Counted from the first letter of the stretch, positions 9,376 to 17,700 are shown. The stretch: 64,000 nt of DNA from Microcoleus vaginatus_C (GCA_040004035.1 JAMPLN010000003.1), one strand, 5' to 3'. Numbers and translations are program-made. Notes: generated from the letters alone by a model not told the origin.

Positions 9376-10389
9376 TTAAGGTCGTTGGATAATTTCTTCG
9401 AGTACCCGGCGCTTCGCTTTGGAGTCGATGCCCAGCAAACGGACGTACTCGCCACTGTGTTCTTTGAGACAGCTTTCGAGGGCAGAAATCACTTCGGATT
9501 CGCGGTTGGATGAGATCGGGGCGCAACTGCTCCAAGAACCGGTGCGGAAACGGCGCGCGTCGGCGTGTTCCGTGCCAATTTTGTAGCCTTGGGAAAGCAG
9601 GTTGCGGATTTGATCGAGCGTCTTGCCGGTCAAACTTCCGCTGCTGGCCGAACCAGTCGAAGCTGCTTTGTATCCCGATGTTGCTGCCGACTTAGATGTT
9701 CCTGCCGGCTTAGCCGATTGACCAACCGGGCCGTCGGGACGCTGAATAATTTCTTCAACTATGCGTCGCTTAGCTTTCGGGTCAATCCCGATCAAGCGCA
9801 CGTACTCGCCCTGGTACTCGTTCATCACAGATTCCAAAGCGGCGATCGCCTCAGATTCGTTTTTCACTTGCAGCGAAGCCCCGCTTTGCCATGAACCGGT
9901 GCGGAAGCGGCGCGCGTCGGCGTGTTCCGTCCCCACCTTGTAGCCTTGAGCTAGCAAGCCGCGAACCTGAGCCACTGTTTCGGCACTCAATTTTCCGCTT
10001 GACACAGAACCGCTATTGTGGTTGGAAGCTTGTGCAACTTTACCGTTAAATTGGTGAGTTTTCGCGCCGTTAGAACCGTTAGAGCCGTTGTCTCCCGGTC
10101 TTTGGACGATTTCTTCTAGTACGCGGCGCTTGGCTTTGGTGTCAATCCCGATCAAGCGGACGTATTCTCCTTGGTGCTCGGCCATGCAAGCTGACAAAGC
10201 CGCGATTACTTCAGAGTCGCGGGTTGAGGAAATCGGGCCGCAAGTACGCCAAGAGCCGGTACGGAAGCGGCGTGCATCGGCGTGTTCAGCTCCTACGCTG
10301 TATCCTTGGGCTAGTAAATTGCGGATGCTATCGGCAAGAGTTGAACTCAATTGGGTGCCGGCATGAGTAGAATATTTGGTTTGATTCAT
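9376..10389 (-). other. ccmM: Candidate internal start: short CcmM form (SSUL domains only)
   Basis: In model beta-cyanobacteria a short CcmM (M35) is made from an internal start between the CA-like domain and the first SSUL domain. Here an ATG (M214) falls exactly in that junction, giving a 337-residue product with all three SSUL repeats. The upstream purine stretch AACGAGAAAAG is a poor Shine-Dalgarno and lies somewhat far away. Position and family precedent support it; initiation is inferred. Confidence 0.5.
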
Positions 10390-11028
10390 ATTTGGGTTGG
10401 TACTTTTCTCGTTGCGAATTGGTGCTAGACAGGCGATGTTCTCAGCGCAGCGATAACCCGTTCTCAGAGCGTCATTGATGCCGATGACATGGGTCGCAAA
10501 TTGAATGTCAGAATCTTGAACGTCAGGCAAGCGATCGGCTTGCTTCTGATTAGTGATGATGGCTCCCGAAGGTACGTACTTACCGGGGGGGATCTCCACA
10601 TCTTTAATTAGTACGTGCATCATGACAATGCAGCCGTTGCCCACTCTGGCATTGAACACCGTAGAGCGAAAGCCGATAAAGCAGTTGTCGCCCACGTAGG
10701 CAGGGCCGTGAATTAAACTCATGTGGGTGAGGGAAGTATTTTTCCCCACCCACACAGAATAGGATTTGTCGTCGTCTCCTGTGACTCGGCCTTGTTCTAG
10801 GCCGTGAATCACTACTCCGTCTTGAATGTTGCTTCCTTGTCCGATATAAAAAGGAGTGCCTTCGTCGGCGCGAATAGATGTCCCGGGGGCAATCATCACA
10901 TTAGAACCGATCTGCACATCCCCAATAATGTTAGAAAAGGAATGTACGAAGGCGGTATCGTGAATTTTGGGCTCAGCCAAGTTTTTCGACCAAGGCGTCG
11001 GGGGAGCCGCAACGTTGCGGACTGCCAT
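9376..11028 (-). CDS. ccmM: Carboxysome assembly protein CcmM (gamma-CA + three SSUL domains)
   Basis: 550 residues. Residues 15-210 are a gamma-carbonic anhydrase-like beta-helix with all three zinc-ligand histidines (H75 in VVIHG, H102 in SLTHM, H107 in LIHGPA) and the C194/C200 pair that forms an activating disulfide in active homologues. Three Rubisco small-subunit-like repeats follow: about 230-311, 349-431 and 469-550, each with GxEHADARRFRTGSW and GEYVRLxGID. They crosslink Rubisco into the pro-carboxysome matrix. Redox cysteines are present in repeats 1 (C263/C281) and 3 (C502/C520) but absent from repeat 2 (G383/V401). The enzyme domain is probably active as CA. M214 is a candidate internal start for the short form. 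Confidence 0.96.
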   Translation of the reverse strand: MAVRNVAAPPTPWSKNLAEPKIHDTAFVHSFSNIIGDVQIGSNVMIAPGTSIRADEGTPFYIGQGSNIQDGVVIHGLEQGRVTGDDDKSYSVWVGKNTSLTHMSLIHGPAYVGDNCFIGFRSTVFNARVGNGCIVMMHVLIKDVEIPPGKYVPSGAIITNQKQADRLPDVQDSDIQFATHVIGINDALRTGYRCAENIACLAPIRNEKSTNPNMNQTKYSTHAGTQLSSTLADSIRNLLAQGYSVGAEHADARRFRTGSWRTCGPISSTRDSEVIAALSACMAEHQGEYVRLIGIDTKAKRRVLEEIVQRPGDNGSNGSNGAKTHQFNGKVAQASNHNSGSVSSGKLSAETVAQVRGLLAQGYKVGTEHADARRFRTGSWQSGASLQVKNESEAIAALESVMNEYQGEYVRLIGIDPKAKRRIVEEIIQRPDGPVGQSAKPAGTSKSAATSGYKAASTGSASSGSLTGKTLDQIRNLLSQGYKIGTEHADARRFRTGSWSSCAPISSNRESEVISALESCLKEHSGEYVRLLGIDSKAKRRVLEEIIQRP

Positions 11029-11061
11029 AAATTAAGTTCTCCTAAACTGAAAAATCTTTTT

Positions 11062-11110
11062 GTTAGTTGTTAGTTGTTAGTTGTTAGTTGTTAGTTGTTA
11101 GTTGTTAGTT
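11062..11110. repeat. Heptanucleotide tandem repeat (GTTAGTT)x7
   Basis: Seven perfect copies of GTTAGTT in the ccmL-ccmM spacer, followed by complementary CTAACTG units, so the transcript could fold. This is the STRR type of repeat known from filamentous cyanobacteria. Confidence 0.9.
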
Positions 11111-11146
11111 ATTTTTCCACTAACTGCTAACTGCTAACGGTTGCAA

Positions 11147-11452
11147 CTAGCCGTATGGGTCGTCTTTTTTACTGTAAATGAGGCGGTTTTCTACATTGAC
11201 AGTATCTATAATGCCTACTACCAGAGCATCGATCGGACGGTTTTCGCTTCCGGGCGCGATCCGGGCTGCGCTGCCTCGGGTCACTAAAACCCATTCATCG
11301 ATACCAGCGCCCACACAGTCAGCGGCTACCTCATAGCCGGGAACTGGCGAACCTTCCTCATCAATGAATTGCAGCAGTAGAAATTTCGATCCTCTCAGCG
11401 TCGGCTCTTTTTGGGTACTGACAACTGTGCCGAGAACTTTGGCCATTTGCAT
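11147..11452 (-). CDS. ccmL: Carboxysome vertex protein CcmL
   Basis: 101 residues, the usual length for the CcmL/EutN pentamer family. MAKVLGTVVSTQKEP, LQFIDEEG and VGIIDTVNVE are typical family stretches. Pentamers cap the twelve vertices of the icosahedral shell, so far less CcmL than CcmK is needed. It lies between ccmK1 and ccmM; both neighbouring spacers carry heptamer repeats. ATG at 11452 or 11446 (MAKV) could be the start; the second matches homologues better. Confidence 0.95.
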   Translation of the reverse strand: MQMAKVLGTVVSTQKEPTLRGSKFLLLQFIDEEGSPVPGYEVAADCVGAGIDEWVLVTRGSAARIAPGSENRPIDALVVGIIDTVNVENRLIYSKKDDPYG

Positions 11453-11454
11453 TT

Positions 11455-11482
11455 TAGGTAATAGGTAATAGGTAATTGGTAA
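11455..11482. repeat. Heptanucleotide tandem repeat (TAGGTAA)x4
   Basis: Three copies of TAGGTAA and one TTGGTAA directly upstream of the ccmL start. Further ATGACTG/ATGACTA heptamers lie near 11575-11598 in the same spacer. Confidence 0.85.
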
Positions 11483-11621
11483 TTGTCATTTTTACACTGT
11501 CACTTGTCTTTTTTTAATTAGCTTTCCTCAGTCCGCTGTCCGCCTTTTAGAGCTTCGTCTAGTAACTAATCACTCATGACTGATGACTGATGACTAATAA
11601 CCAATATCCCATACCCACCTC

Positions 11622-11675
11622 AATTAAAAATTAAAAATGCTAAATCAAAAACATCGCGATTTTTAATTTTTAATT
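11622..11675 (-). promoter_or_regulatory. 17-bp AT-rich stem-loop in the ccmK1-ccmL spacer
   Basis: Perfect arms AATTAAAAATTAAAAAT and ATTTTTAATTTTTAATT with a 20-base loop, 32 bases after the ccmK1 stop in the transcript direction. It could attenuate transcription or protect the abundant ccmK message from 3' decay, lowering CcmL output. The structure is seen; the role is inferred. Confidence 0.5.
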
Positions 11676-11706
11676 ACCAAACGCCCCTAACAGCCGATCG
11701 CCTGTC

Positions 11707-12048
11707 TTAAGATCTGTTGAGGGGGCGAATGCCGCTGACGCCTTCACGGAACTGTTCTACAGCTTCGGTGTAGCGAATCGGCAACACGTACTCTAAGTTT
11801 TCGTGAGGGCGGGCGATTATGTGGGTGGACATCACTTGTCCGCCGTTAACGCGCTTCACTGACTCTACTCCGGCTGCGACAGAAGCTTGCACTTCCGAGA
11901 CATCTCCTCTTACAATGACCGTAACCCGAGCGCTACCGATTTTTTCGTAGCCTACCAAGGTGACGCGGGCTGCTTTGACCATCGCGTCAGCGGCTTCTAC
12001 CACTGCGGGGAAGCCTAAGGTTTCGATCATGCCAACTGCAATTGCCAT
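11707..12048 (-). CDS. ccmK1: Carboxysome shell hexamer protein CcmK1-type
   Basis: 113 residues with one BMC domain (IAVGMIETLGFPAVVEAADAMVKAARVTLVG, with pore-region KIGSARVTV). Hexamers tile the facets of the beta-carboxysome shell. The C-terminal extension (EGVSGIRPLNRS) distinguishes it from the 103-residue neighbour and matches CcmK1-type proteins, which are normally slightly longer than CcmK2. Otherwise the two are nearly identical, so a recent duplication or gene conversion is likely. Confidence 0.93.
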   Translation of the reverse strand: MAIAVGMIETLGFPAVVEAADAMVKAARVTLVGYEKIGSARVTVIVRGDVSEVQASVAAGVESVKRVNGGQVMSTHIIARPHENLEYVLPIRYTEAVEQFREGVSGIRPLNRS

Positions 12049-12102
12049 TGGTTTTACTCCTGATTGAATATTTGGGGAACTAAACAGTTAATTTTTGACG
12101 AT

Positions 12103-12136
12103 CGCACAAATTTTCCTTAAACGAAATTTTTGTGCG
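12103..12136 (-). promoter_or_regulatory. Stem-loop between the two ccmK genes
   Basis: CGCACAAA and TTTGTGCG arms, extended by imperfect A/T pairing, lie just downstream of the ccmK2 stop (12145) in the transcript direction. Probably an mRNA element that separates the two hexamer genes. Confidence 0.45.
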
Positions 12137-12144
12137 CTAAGAAC

Positions 12145-12456
12145 TTAGTAACCTCGGAACTGTTCTACTGCTTCTGTATATCGAATCGGCAGAACGTATT
12201 CTAGGTTTTCGTGGGGGCGAGCGATAATGTGGGTAGAGACGACTTCTCCGCCGTTCACGCGCTTGACGGATTCCACTCCTGCTGCGACTGAGGCTTGGAC
12301 TTCCGACACGTTGCCGCGCACAATTACGGTGACGCGGGCGCTGCCGATTTTTTCATAGCCCACGAGGGTAACGCGGGCAGCTTTGACCATAGCATCGGCA
12401 GCTTCCACAACAGCGGGAAAACCTTTTGTCTCAATCATTCCCACGGCAATTGACAT
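12145..12456 (-). CDS. ccmK2: Carboxysome shell hexamer protein CcmK2-type
   Basis: 103-residue single BMC-domain protein (SIAVGMIETKGFPAVVEAADAM ... LPIRYTEAVEQFRGY), the standard length of CcmK2, the major facet protein. It is the first gene of the ccm cluster, with AAGGAG (complement of CTCCTT at 12467-12472) just upstream of the start. The 970-base region upstream, shared with ndhF4, must hold the cluster promoter. Confidence 0.94.
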   Translation of the reverse strand: MSIAVGMIETKGFPAVVEAADAMVKAARVTLVGYEKIGSARVTVIVRGNVSEVQASVAAGVESVKRVNGGEVVSTHIIARPHENLEYVLPIRYTEAVEQFRGY

Positions 12457-13425
12457 TTTTGAATCTCCTTTGAGGATGAGCGAAATTACCGTTACAAATC
12501 TTTGAGAAATCTAAAAATTTGGACGGGGAGGCCCACATTTTTTAGTAAGGCAGTGTAAAGCTTCCTATCCTATAAGAATAGGGGAAGCTGTCCACCTTGA
12601 CAATATAAACTAACATCATAATGTTTAATAACAAAAATTAAAATTTTTTATGTTACTTAAACTAATTTAATATTTATTTAATAATCTTAATATAGAGAGG
12701 GGTGGATGCCGACGGCGAAGGGGGATTCAAGTAAGTAATAATACTCATAAAGTAGAGTTCGGTATGTGAAGCCGGAGCTGATCACTGCCGGGACACTTGG
12801 GGATTTCAAAAGGGGGATCGCGGGGAAATCGGCAAAAAAGCAGTCTTGACCCATCAGCAGGCATTTTTTTCTTTGAGTGCCTCGTCTGGTCAGCTAGTAA
12901 TTTTGTATTGAGATAATTATCAGTTTTGATGGTTTAATGTATAGTTAATCTGGAGTGCAAATTATTTTGCCACAACTATACGATCGGGTTTAGTCAAAGT
13001 TTTAGGGTATCGCGCGATCGCCCGCGACTGTTTTTGTATAAAGGCAGCCGGTAATTTGAAGTTTAAGGGATAAATTAAGTCAGGAACCTCAGCCTCAAGG
13101 CATGAGGCTTGAAAGAGAAATCTAACAAGCCATCCTGCCCAGCCTAAGTCTTAACTGACTACGTTTTTTGAGTCACGACACCGGGCGGATGCGAAGCTAG
13201 TCCCCTGCTCTGTCGCTAGTAGTTAAACAACTTTAAGGTCACTGAAGTAGTGCTGCTAGCCGGCGCAAGCTCAGAAAACCTTGGCGAAGCTAACTTTACC
13301 CCAGAAATGGGAGTTTGAGGCAACCATACCTCATCGGAGGGGCAACCATACCCCTCCACCCCGCGAGGGGATTTTAATTAATGTAAAGCCGTGCTAAAAG
13401 CACGGGGTTTCTACCCATTTTTCTC
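12457..13425. other. 969-bp divergent region between ccmK2 and ndhF4
   Basis: No gene found. It should contain promoters for both the ccm cluster (-) and ndhF4 (+). An imperfect hairpin (AGCTTCC 12559-12565 / GGAAGCT 12583-12589) lies about 100 bases upstream of ccmK2. TTGACA followed 16 bases later by TAATGT (near 12597-12624, + strand) is a possible promoter. The right part (about 13080-13420) is GC-richer, with palindromic phrases such as CCTCA..TGAGG, and ends in a hairpin; it resembles the non-coding end of an IS200/IS605-type element. HIP1-like sites occur near 13015. Confidence 0.4.
13389..13405 (+). repeat. Hairpin resembling an IS200/IS605 end, next to ndhF4
   Basis: CCGTGCT-AAA-AGCACGG followed by GGTTTCTACCCAT ends 20 bases before the ndhF4 ATG. 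Imperfect subterminal hairpins of this kind mark IS200/IS605 ends in cyanobacteria. No tnpA or tnpB remains nearby, so this would be a relic. The hairpin also lies in the ndhF4 leader and may affect its translation. Confidence 0.35.
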
Positions 13426-15300
13426 ATGACTCAATTTCTCCTCCAAGCCTGTTGGTGGGTACCTTTATATGGCTTGATAGGCGCAATTTTAACTTTGCCG
13501 TGGTCTACGGGAACCGTTCGCAGAACAGGCCCGAGACCGGCAGCTTACTTCAATTTGCTGATGACGGTGTTGGCTTTCATACACGGGTCAGTTATTTTTA
13601 CAGCGACTTGGGATCAACCCCCCCAACAATTGCTCGTGCACTGGGTGCAAGCAGCCGATTTAGATTTGTCTTTTGCAATAGAAATCTCCACCGTCAGCGT
13701 CGGAGCAATGGAGTTAGTTAGTTTTCTGAGTTTGCTAGCACAAATTTACGCCCTTGGCTACATGGAAAAAGACTGGGCGCTAGCTCGATTTTTTGGGCTG
13801 CTCGGTTTTTTTGAAGCGGCAATTAGCGGCATTGCCATTAGCGACTCGCTGCTTCTAACTTACGCTTTGTTGGAAGTGCTGACGCTTTCAACTTACTTGC
13901 TAGTCGGGTTTTGGTACGCTCAACCGCTGGTAGTAACAGCCGCTCGTGATGCGTTTTTAACCAAGCGTGTAGGAGACGTGCCACTGCTGATGGGAGTAGT
14001 GACGCTTTCAACTTTAGCGGGAAGTTTGAATTTTTCCGATTTGGAAATATGGGCTGAAACTGCAACTTTGTCTCCCCTAGTGGCGACTCTTTTAGGTTTG
14101 GCTTTAATCTCCGCACCTACAGCCAAGTGCGCTCAATTTCCCTTCCATTTGTGGCTCGACGAGGCGATGGAAGGGCCCAATCCGGCTTCGATTATGCGGA
14201 ATACGGTAGTTGTGGGCGCTGGCGCTTATGTTTTGATTAAACTTCAGCCTGTTTTAGCGCTGTCACCTGTGACGGATGCGGTGCTGGTGGTTTTGGGTGC
14301 GGTGACGGCTGTTGGCGCTTCCTTGGTGGCGATCGCCCAAATCGACATCAAAAGAGCACTATCGCATTCTACCAGCGCTTCTTTGGGTTTGGTGTTTATC
14401 GCCGTGGGGCTAAATCAAGTTGACATTGCTTTGCTGTTGCTGTTCGCGCACTCGATCGCCAAGGGCTTATTATTCATGAGCGTAGGGTCAGTTATTGCCA
14501 CAACTAACACTCAAGATTTAACAGAAATGGGGGGGTTGTGGTCGAAGATGCCTGCCACGACTACGGCTTATTTAGTAGGCGCTGCGGGGATGGTAGCGCT
14601 GTTGCCTCTGGGCAACTTTTGGGCGATGCGGCGCTGGCTCAACGGTTTTTGGACTCTGCCTTTGTGGCTGGTAATTGTGTTGCTTTTGGTTAATGGTTTG
14701 ACGGCGCTAAATTTAACTCGCATATTCGGTTTAGTGTTTGCTGGAAAAGCGCAGCCGAAAACTCGCAGAGCTCCAGAAGTCGGTTGGCCAATGGCTTTGC
14801 CGATGGTAATTTTGACCGTAATGGGGCTGTTGGTGCCTTGGATGTTGCAGGAGTGGCAACTTTTAATTAGTTGGACTGGGCCTTGGGCGGAAACGGGGGA
14901 TTTTGATACTTTAAATTTGCTGTTGAAGACTCTGCATCTTCCGCTGTTAATGTTATCTGGGTTGATTGGCGTTGCGGTTGGGGTGGCGATTTATTGGTAC
15001 GGGGTTTTACCTCGACCGGTAAGGCTGCCGGTGCCGGCGTTGCAGGATTTGTTTGCTTACGATTTTTATATCGATCGAGTTTACCGCTTGACTGTGGTTT
15101 GGGCTGTGGCTTTTATTTCTAAAATCAGCGCTTGGACTGATAGGTATGTGGTGGACGGGGCGGTGAATTTGTTCGGTTTTGCCACAATTTTTAGCGGTGA
15201 AGGGTTGAAGTACAGCGGCACCGGTCAGTCGCAGTTTTATGTGTTGACTATTGCGGCGGGTGTTGCTGTATTGCTGGCGTTGATTATTTGGCAGTTTTAA
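13426..15300 (+). CDS. ndhF4: NDH-1 subunit NdhF4 (CO2-uptake type)
   Basis: 624-residue multi-pass thylakoid membrane protein of the NuoL/NdhF family, a proton-pumping antiporter-like subunit. Family stretches include FLTKRVGDVPLLMG, KCAQFPFHLWLDEAMEGPNPASI and RALSHSTSASLG. The position beside ccmK and upstream of ndhD4 and cupB matches the NdhF4/NdhD4/CupB (NDH-1MS') module for constitutive low-affinity CO2 uptake, as in Nostoc-type genomes. In that complex, electron flow around photosystem I energises conversion of CO2 to bicarbonate. Assignment to F4 and not F3 rests mostly on context. Confidence 0.88.
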   Translation: MTQFLLQACWWVPLYGLIGAILTLPWSTGTVRRTGPRPAAYFNLLMTVLAFIHGSVIFTATWDQPPQQLLVHWVQAADLDLSFAIEISTVSVGAMELVSFLSLLAQIYALGYMEKDWALARFFGLLGFFEAAISGIAISDSLLLTYALLEVLTLSTYLLVGFWYAQPLVVTAARDAFLTKRVGDVPLLMGVVTLSTLAGSLNFSDLEIWAETATLSPLVATLLGLALISAPTAKCAQFPFHLWLDEAMEGPNPASIMRNTVVVGAGAYVLIKLQPVLALSPVTDAVLVVLGAVTAVGASLVAIAQIDIKRALSHSTSASLGLVFIAVGLNQVDIALLLLFAHSIAKGLLFMSVGSVIATTNTQDLTEMGGLWSKMPATTTAYLVGAAGMVALLPLGNFWAMRRWLNGFWTLPLWLVIVLLLVNGLTALNLTRIFGLVFAGKAQPKTRRAPEVGWPMALPMVILTVMGLLVPWMLQEWQLLISWTGPWAETGDFDTLNLLLKTLHLPLLMLSGLIGVAVGVAIYWYGVLPRPVRLPVPALQDLFAYDFYIDRVYRLTVVWAVAFISKISAWTDRYVVDGAVNLFGFATIFSGEGLKYSGTGQSQFYVLTIAAGVAVLLALIIWQF

Positions 15301-15326
15301 ACCGCAGAGTTTGGCAGATGAATCTA

Positions 15327-15436
15327 TTCTGGGTTTGTCTGCTTTTGATCTAGTTTTATTTAATTTTTAACCGCAGATGAGGGCGGATGAACGCAGATGA
15401 ACGCAGATGATTTTATTCTGGGTTTGTCTGCTTTTT
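15327..15436. repeat. Direct repeats after ndhF4
   Basis: TTCTGGGTTTGTCTGCTTTT occurs at 15327-15346 and again near 15417-15436. Between them are short CGCAGATGA units (15383-15410) of a dispersed family that also occurs near 59640-59680 and inside the XRE gene at 62698. These repeats mark the boundary where the Uma2 gene lies between ndhF4 and ndhD4. Confidence 0.7.
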
Positions 15437-15445
15437 TATCTCATT

Positions 15446-16057
15446 TTACTCAAACTCGATCGGCCACAATTCTGTCACCGCAACTTCCCAACCGGGCAAA
15501 AGTTCGGGAATTGAAATCATGTCGCCGTCTCTCAATACCACTGGCTCTGCTTGGGGAGTGTAAATTGTTATTGTGCGCTTGTCTGGGTCGATTAATATTC
15601 CTACTTTTGCTCCGAGTTCGATAAATGATAAAATTTTTTCTTGCAGGGGTTTGAGGCGATCGGACTGAGATTTGATTTCTACAACTAAGTCGGGAACAAG
15701 TTCGGCAAAATACCTTTTACTTTGTTTGAGGCGATCGGCTGTCACAAAAGAAACATCGGGAGCTCTCAGATCAGAATTGGGGAGGATAAACCCGCCGCTA
15801 GATTCAAATACTCGTCCGAGTTTGCAAGGTTTGACCCAGTTTAGTAAAAGTCTGCCAAACTCTGCCCCAATTTCGCTCGATACAATGTCTGATGGGCCCA
15901 TAAGGATAATCTTCCCGTCTACCAGTTCTAATTGGTAGTCTAGATGCGCTTCCGATAGTATACTTTGCAGTTGTTCCAAGTCGGCAACGGTGAGACGGGT
16001 GGAAGGAGAACCGGATTTAATTCGCAAATATTCTCGATCTGTAAGACTTGAGGTCAT
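15446..16057 (-). CDS. Uma2 family (DUF820) endonuclease-like protein
   Basis: 203 residues with the PD-(D/E)XK-like core of the Uma2 family: APDVSFVTADRL (about 118-129) and VPDLVVEIKSQSDR (about 140-153, with E and K in the EIK position), then IELGAKVGILIDPDKRTITIY. Such proteins are very numerous in cyanobacteria; nuclease activity is inferred from the fold and their role is not established. It is antisense to the flanking ndhF4 and ndhD4 and splits them, which suggests a late insertion. Repeats lie at its 3' end. Confidence 0.85.
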   Translation of the reverse strand: MTSSLTDREYLRIKSGSPSTRLTVADLEQLQSILSEAHLDYQLELVDGKIILMGPSDIVSSEIGAEFGRLLLNWVKPCKLGRVFESSGGFILPNSDLRAPDVSFVTADRLKQSKRYFAELVPDLVVEIKSQSDRLKPLQEKILSFIELGAKVGILIDPDKRTITIYTPQAEPVVLRDGDMISIPELLPGWEVAVTELWPIEFE

Positions 16058-16185
16058 AGGAGGATTCCAGAGATATTTGAATCTATGTTAACAAGAAAAT
16101 CAGCCGATCGCTTTTATATGTAGTTGCTTTGCGTTAATGTTAAATATAGCTCTAAATACTGTGTAACAAAGGAAAGTTTTAATTG

Positions 16186-17700
16186 ATGCTCAGTGCTTTA
16201 ATCTGGATACCAATGTTGGCCGCTGCCCTGATTGGGCTCTGGCCCGGTTCAGTGAGTTCTAAAATAGTTCGGAATGTCGCGATCGCCATTGCGGGTATAA
16301 CTTTTATTCTCTCGGTGATTTTGGCAGTTCAGTTTGATGCCAGTATCAGTCAGTTGCAGTTTTCGGAATTTATTCCTTGGATAGATGCTTTGGGATTGAA
16401 TTACAATCTCGGCGTTGATGGTTTGTCTTTGCCTTTGGTAATTTTAAATACTCTGCTGACAGGGGTAGCTATTTACGCTACGGATGAGTCGATCCGCAGA
16501 CCTCGACTTTATTATTCTTTGATTCTGTTAATTACAGGCGGCGTAACAGGGGCTTTTTTATCTCAAAATTTGCTGCTGTTTTTCCTGTTTTTTGAGGTAG
16601 AATTGATTCCGCTTTACCTGTTAATTGCGATTTGGGGAGGCGAGCGCCGAGGTTATGCTGCTACTAAGTTTTTAATCTATACTGCATTTTCGGGAATTGT
16701 GCTGCTGGCTGCTTTCTTGGGCACTGGTTGGCTTAGCGGTGCTTCGAGTTTCGATATGGTTGGTGCAGCGGGCGCCTCGCATTTGCAAGGAGGATTGCCC
16801 TTGCCTTTGGTGAGGCAAATTGTTTTGCTGGCAGGGATATTGCTGGCTTTTGGAATTAAGATGCCTTTAGTGCCTTTTCATACTTGGCTGCCGGATGCTC
16901 ACGTAGAAGCTTCGACGCCGGTTTCGGTGCTGCTGGCGGGGGTGCTTTTGAAGCTGGGAACTTACGGGATGCTGCGCTTTGGTTTGGGTTTGTTTCCAGA
17001 TGCGTGGGCGGTGGCAGCGCCGACTTTGGCGAGTTGGGCGGTGGTGAGTGTGCTTTACGGGGCCAGTTGTGCGATCGCCCAAAAAGATATGAAAAAAATT
17101 GTAGCTTACAGTTCGATCGCTCACATGGGCTACATTTTGTTAGCTAGCGCCGCAGCTACTCCGATTAGTATGCTGGGAACTGTTTTACAAATGGTTAGCC
17201 ACGGTTTAATTTCGGCGCTGCTATTTTTGAGTGTCGGCGTTGTTTACAAAAAATCCGGCACCCGCAACATCGATGTCCTCAAAGGTTTGTTCAATCCCGA
17301 TCGCGGTTTGCCGATGATTGGCAGTTTAATGATCCTCGGCGTGATGGCTAGTGCCGGCATTCCGGGTTTGGCTGGATTTATTGCTGAATTTTTGATGTTT
17401 CGGGGCAGTTTGCCAGTGTTTCCCGTGCAAACTTTGCTCTGCATGATCGGCACTGGTTTAACTTCAGTTTACTTTTTAATTATGGTCAACCGCGCCTTTT
17501 TCGGCCGCCTTTCGGATGTGGTGGTAAATTTGCCGCAAGTCCGCTGGCGCGATCGCATCCCTTCGCTGGTTTTAGCAATAATTATCGCCATCATGGGAGT
17601 GCAGCCGGGAGTTTTAATTGCTTTGAGCGAAAAAACTGCGATCGGAATGGTTGCTAATGTGCCACCGCAAGTTAAAGTTATTGCTCAAAACTTGAAATAA
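16186..17700 (+). CDS. ndhD4: NDH-1 subunit NdhD4 (CO2-uptake type)
   Basis: 504-residue multi-pass protein of the NuoM/NdhD family. Family features: FFEVELIPLYLLIAIWGG (conserved Glu in TM5), KMPLVPFHTWLPDAHVEASTPVSVLLAG and DMKKIVAYSSIAHMG. It partners NdhF4 and CupB in the CO2-uptake form of NDH-1. ATG 16186 is preferred over the preceding in-frame TTG, with AGGAAAG about 10 bases upstream. The gene is separated from ndhF4 by an antisense Uma2 gene and followed by cupB, so it may need its own promoter. Confidence 0.92.
   Translation: MLSALIWIPMLAAALIGLWPGSVSSKIVRNVAIAIAGITFILSVILAVQFDASISQLQFSEFIPWIDALGLNYNLGVDGLSLPLVILNTLLTGVAIYATDESIRRPRLYYSLILLITGGVTGAFLSQNLLLFFLFFEVELIPLYLLIAIWGGERRGYAATKFLIYTAFSGIVLLAAFLGTGWLSGASSFDMVGAAGASHLQGGLPLPLVRQIVLLAGILLAFGIKMPLVPFHTWLPDAHVEASTPVSVLLAGVLLKLGTYGMLRFGLGLFPDAWAVAAPTLASWAVVSVLYGASCAIAQKDMKKIVAYSSIAHMGYILLASAAATPISMLGTVLQMVSHGLISALLFLSVGVVYKKSGTRNIDVLKGLFNPDRGLPMIGSLMILGVMASAGIPGLAGFIAEFLMFRGSLPVFPVQTLLCMIGTGLTSVYFLIMVNRAFFGRLSDVVVNLPQVRWRDRIPSLVLAIIIAIMGVQPGVLIALSEKTAIGMVANVPPQVKVIAQNLK

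Noticed and set aside
11062..11110. CRISPR-like array in the ccmL-ccmM spacer
   Set aside because: The unit is a 7-base tandem repeat without spacers, i.e. a heptamer STRR.
12457..13425. Large non-coding RNA or tRNA in the ccmK2-ndhF4 region
   Set aside because: No cloverleaf, T-loop GGTTCRA box or known RNA core was found; only hairpins and an IS-like end.
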